A stretch of 64,000 nucleotides of DNA, taken from Diadema setosum (taxonomy: Eukaryota; Echinodermata; Echinoidea; Diadematoida; Diadematidae). Each line of letters starts with the position of its first letter. The stretch's first letter is position 1. The notes under the pieces are model-generated. The model was not told where the DNA came from. It made no database searches and saw nothing but the letters and a program-made list of their open reading frames with translations. Both the position numbers and the translations under genes were made by a program. The stretch is taken from positions 35,658,316 through 35,722,315 of the forward strand of contig NC_092702.1 of the NCBI RefSeq assembly GCF_964275005.1. The letters run 5' to 3'. Shown piece after piece: positions 61,377 to 64,000 of the stretch.

Positions 61377-63189
61377 TGAACACCAAGTGAATTGATTAAA
61401 GTTTCCAAAGATTATGTGTACAATGAAAACAAAACTGGATATTACTAGCAGGCTGTTCGATGCAAATTTGTACAAATGATCAGTGTTGTACTTCAATCCC
61501 TAGTTCAGATTCTGAACGTTTTTGATTGGGTTTTTATCCTCTCTATAAGATAACGAATACTAAGTATCACACACAACGCTTGTGCATCTTTGCCGCCTGG
61601 TGGCGATATATTTATACCCCGAGAATTTGCACGCCAGACACACAGAAGAGTTTTGTGCAAAGCGCTAGCCTTGGTTTTGTTGTGGCCAGGGGGAAAAAAA
61701 AATCGAGAGACCCTCGATTTCCTACGGAACGCCGTGCATCGCAAAAGTCGGAAAACCCTGGTTACTGGTTTAGATACCCTGCGCAAGCCATAATAAATAC
61801 AAGAAAATGTATTATGATCTTGAAAAGAATGCACTATATTATGTACAAGAATTCAAGCCTGAGTGAAATAAAATTGCACCTTGGCCAATTATGCATTAAT
61901 TTGTCGTGCATATTTCCTAGAATACTGCATGAAAGAGTATGGACCATTTGTTGTAGTAAATAAATATTAATTTATAACATTAAGCGATTTGGTTAGGCTT
62001 AAAGAATTCTCCGTGCATGAATCATAAGACTATGAACTACAAAATGTATAACAAAATCAATGACTGCCACGTGGTTCCATCTGGACTAACCACAAATCTT
62101 GTTCTGAATACACTATCTACCATAATGCTATGTCATAGGCCCTACTATTTTACTATTCTCTGAAACTTCATATTAGTATTTGCATATTTTTGTTGGAGGT
62201 GGAAATGGATCAAATGAACACATAAATGAATGCATTCTATTCAATGGTCGACATAAACACTGATCGGTAATTGGTCACAATGCAATTAGGCCTACGTGAC
62301 GAATGGATTTAGGCCCTTGGAATTGTTATGTGATCCTAACACTTCTTCTTCTTTCAGGTTAGCGACCACAATCAACAATCCTCTGTCACTTTTGTACAGA
62401 GGTTGGCAGTGCACTTTGCAAAAATTTTTCATAATTAGCTTAGATGATAATTGATAATTGCAAATAAGTGACTCACTTGGTAGTCCCTTTAAAGTTGTAT
62501 TATTTTCTCCTCGAGACAATAATATGCCCTATTTTCCCTCAGTGCTACGCGTTTAGGTAAAGCTCAGTCACAATCACACAGACATGACTGCAGCTAATCA
62601 AATGGAGCTTTTTGCCGTGTAAAGCCGTCTTATGACTAACTTGACTAGATCTAGGCTTCAGTAATGCCGCCCTGAATAGACGCTACAAAGGCAAAGACAG
62701 CTCCTAATATCATCTTAGAATTTTACCAAAATGCCGACTAAGTAGTGACAAAATCCCTTTGAATAAGGACAAACACTCGTCTGGGCCGTGTATTGTTTGT
62801 TTGGGGTCTTTTTTTAAGTCAGTTTCGCACATTATCGACCCCTCAAACTCGCTCGTGAACCCTATTCATGCAAAATTGTCATATATTTGAACCAGTTCCT
62901 CAGGCTCGAAATGTTATTCTTAAAAAAGTCAAAAGAACAGAAGAAGGCTAGAAGAAAAAAAATAAAATGAAGAAAAATTGTACCAAAAAAAAAAATCCCC
63001 GTATTGTAGCTGCTCATACAAACTTATTTGTTTTCTTTGTTTTAAGAATAACATGCGGTATGCGTTTTAAGTCTTGTTTTATTCAAAATGACCATCCCGA
63101 CCTGTCTATCCTAGTGGCCACTTGTCGTTGCCCTTGTGGGTGCCGCTATTGACAGGTTTGGCCATACGTTATGTACTTGTGAAACTTTT
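61377..63189. other. No gene established
   Basis: A CpG-containing segment at about 61580-61790 is open in several frames (up to 145 codons at 61526-61963) but shows no domain. The rest is AT-rich. Confidence 0.35.
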
Positions 63190-63455
63190 GCAACCTATGG
63201 CGTTCCATAAAGACAGACCTCGCGTACTGCCGTGTGTGTGGGTTCGGGGTACGTATGCAGCTTGCCAGATACAGTCATGTACTGCATTGTAGTACGGCGG
63301 CCGCCTGCGCCATCCAGCTCACGAGCCCGCCCCGTCGGTACCGGTACCGTACGCGCAGCGAGATAACCCGGCATCATCAGCCAGTAACATCCACATCACT
63401 GCTCAGCTCAGCAAACGTTAGTTAGGACAAATAGTAACAGTTTCAATTTCCTATA
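63190..63455 (+). promoter_or_regulatory. CpG-rich promoter and 5' UTR region of the plus-strand gene
   Basis: This is the densest CpG stretch in the window, including GGCGGCCGCC near 63297 and a nested CGGTACCGGTACCG palindrome near 63336. It lies directly upstream of the 63456 start codon. There is no clear TATA box, which fits a CpG-type promoter. Placement rests on composition and position alone. Confidence 0.4.
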
Positions 63456-63575
63456 ATGCTTGGTTTTGTACATCGCTCATCTAGACTGACCTGCTACTGT
63501 TCAGCCAATATCAAGAATATTTTTCAACGGACTTTTCATTCCACTGAGACAATGAGTGGAAATCGTGTGGCAGTG
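63456..63575 (+). CDS. First coding exon of a plus-strand gene; mitochondrial-type leader, possibly carbonyl-reductase-like SDR
   Basis: Forty codons start MLGFVHRSSRLTCYC, with an in-frame TAA 21 bases upstream of the ATG. The exon ends GCAGTG before a GTATGG donor in phase 0. The first 32 residues are rich in Arg/Lys/Ser/Phe with almost no acid residues, as in mitochondrial presequences. A second Met begins MSGNRVAV. In carbonyl reductases (CBR1 type) and related short-chain dehydrogenases, the protein starts near such a Met and a valine-rich first strand runs into the TGxxxGIG cofactor loop, which would be in exon 2. That exon is beyond the window, so the family is a guess from eight residues. 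With the leader the enzyme could be mitochondrial; from the second Met, cytosolic. Without splicing the frame stops at 53 residues. Confidence 0.4.
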
Positions 63576-64000
63576 GTATGGCTGGGTGCTTTTATCATTT
63601 TTATCTCTAACTAATCTACAATTTTACAAAGTAACAGTTAACATTTTGGATTTACATGGTACTCTAGTTGTCATTTTTATTTGTCATTGCAGCGTGTGAT
63701 AAGTGACGCTGGCTAGAGGTCCACATATATACCCCCGCTAAAATTGGGGAAAAAATAATAAGAAAATATAATTTAGTGAACATTTAGAGATCTAACATAT
63801 CTAACAATGTTAGATAACCTCTGCTCTGCAGGACTGATTATACGCACGTTCTAATGTTAGATCTGTAGTTAAAATAGTGGCAGAAATATTGTATATTAAA
63901 CTAACGTTAGTCTGGCAGTCATACTTGTAAGTTTATGTTGAGCTCACTTATCAAAGATTTAGGAATGTGTATGTTGTGAATTGCCAAAATATGGGACATT
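63576..64000 (+). other. Start of intron 1 of the plus-strand gene
   Basis: AT-rich sequence after a GTATGG donor. It contains an imperfect inverted pair around ATCTAACAT and ATGTTAGATCT (63788-63876). No second exon can be recognised before the window ends. Confidence 0.3.

Noticed and set aside
61588-61604. CTCF-like CCGCCTGGTGGC site
   Set aside because: Two mismatches to the core I remember and no context to support an insulator.
61526-61963. 145-codon plus-strand frame
   Set aside because: Random-looking composition, overlapped by frames of 109 and 67 codons on both strands; no splice sites or domain.
1-64000. CRISPR array, bacterial operon, reverse transcriptase, retroviral or capsid gene
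   Set aside because: No spaced direct repeats of CRISPR type, no polycistronic layout, and no frame with reverse transcriptase, integrase or capsid motifs was seen.

Overview
This is eukaryotic, intron-rich, AT-biased DNA with no operons, ribosome binding sites or long bacterial-type genes. The homology of its one clear gene, the dense miniature DNA transposons, a tRNA-derived SINE, a foldback-type element and the many TACATGTA-like words suggest a marine invertebrate deuterostome, most likely an echinoderm. The phylum is an inference; no single feature proves it.

The only gene with solid support lies on the minus strand and is a CCDC142 (coiled-coil domain-containing protein 142) orthologue. 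Its large first coding exon is at 27292-28959, followed by exons at 19996-20091 and 17188-17364. All three junctions keep the same splice phase and together encode 641 residues. The C-terminal part (roughly 100-250 residues, judged from the vertebrate protein) was not found and probably lies left of the window. The ATG has an in-frame stop just upstream and a good splice acceptor behind it, so the promoter must be further right. Candidate minus-strand first exons lie in CpG-richer DNA at about 55.5 kb and 57.4-57.7 kb.

At the extreme right a plus-strand gene begins. A CpG-rich promoter-like block (63190-63455) is followed by a 40-codon first exon (63456-63575) with a mitochondrial-type leader and then MSGNRVAV, which resembles the start of a carbonyl-reductase-type short-chain dehydrogenase.

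The rest is intron or intergenic DNA. Left to right it holds: AT- and GC-rich simple repeats (1-660); sparse unique sequence with possible regulatory blocks (2.4-17 kb); a 400-bp GGA tract abutting CCDC142 exon 3; a cluster of small inverted-repeat elements (20.8-23 kb); a SINE split by a palindromic MITE (32.3-33 kb); seven scattered copies of a 91-98 bp TTAA-ended MITE; several other MITE and hAT-like families (38-51 kb); a 3.66-kb inverted-repeat element carrying repeated palindromes (51.56-55.22 kb); and a 1.73-kb foldback-type element (59.64-61.37 kb). By eye, CpG is scarce left of about 55.2 kb and common to the right, as expected for a methylated gene body next to promoter or intergenic DNA.
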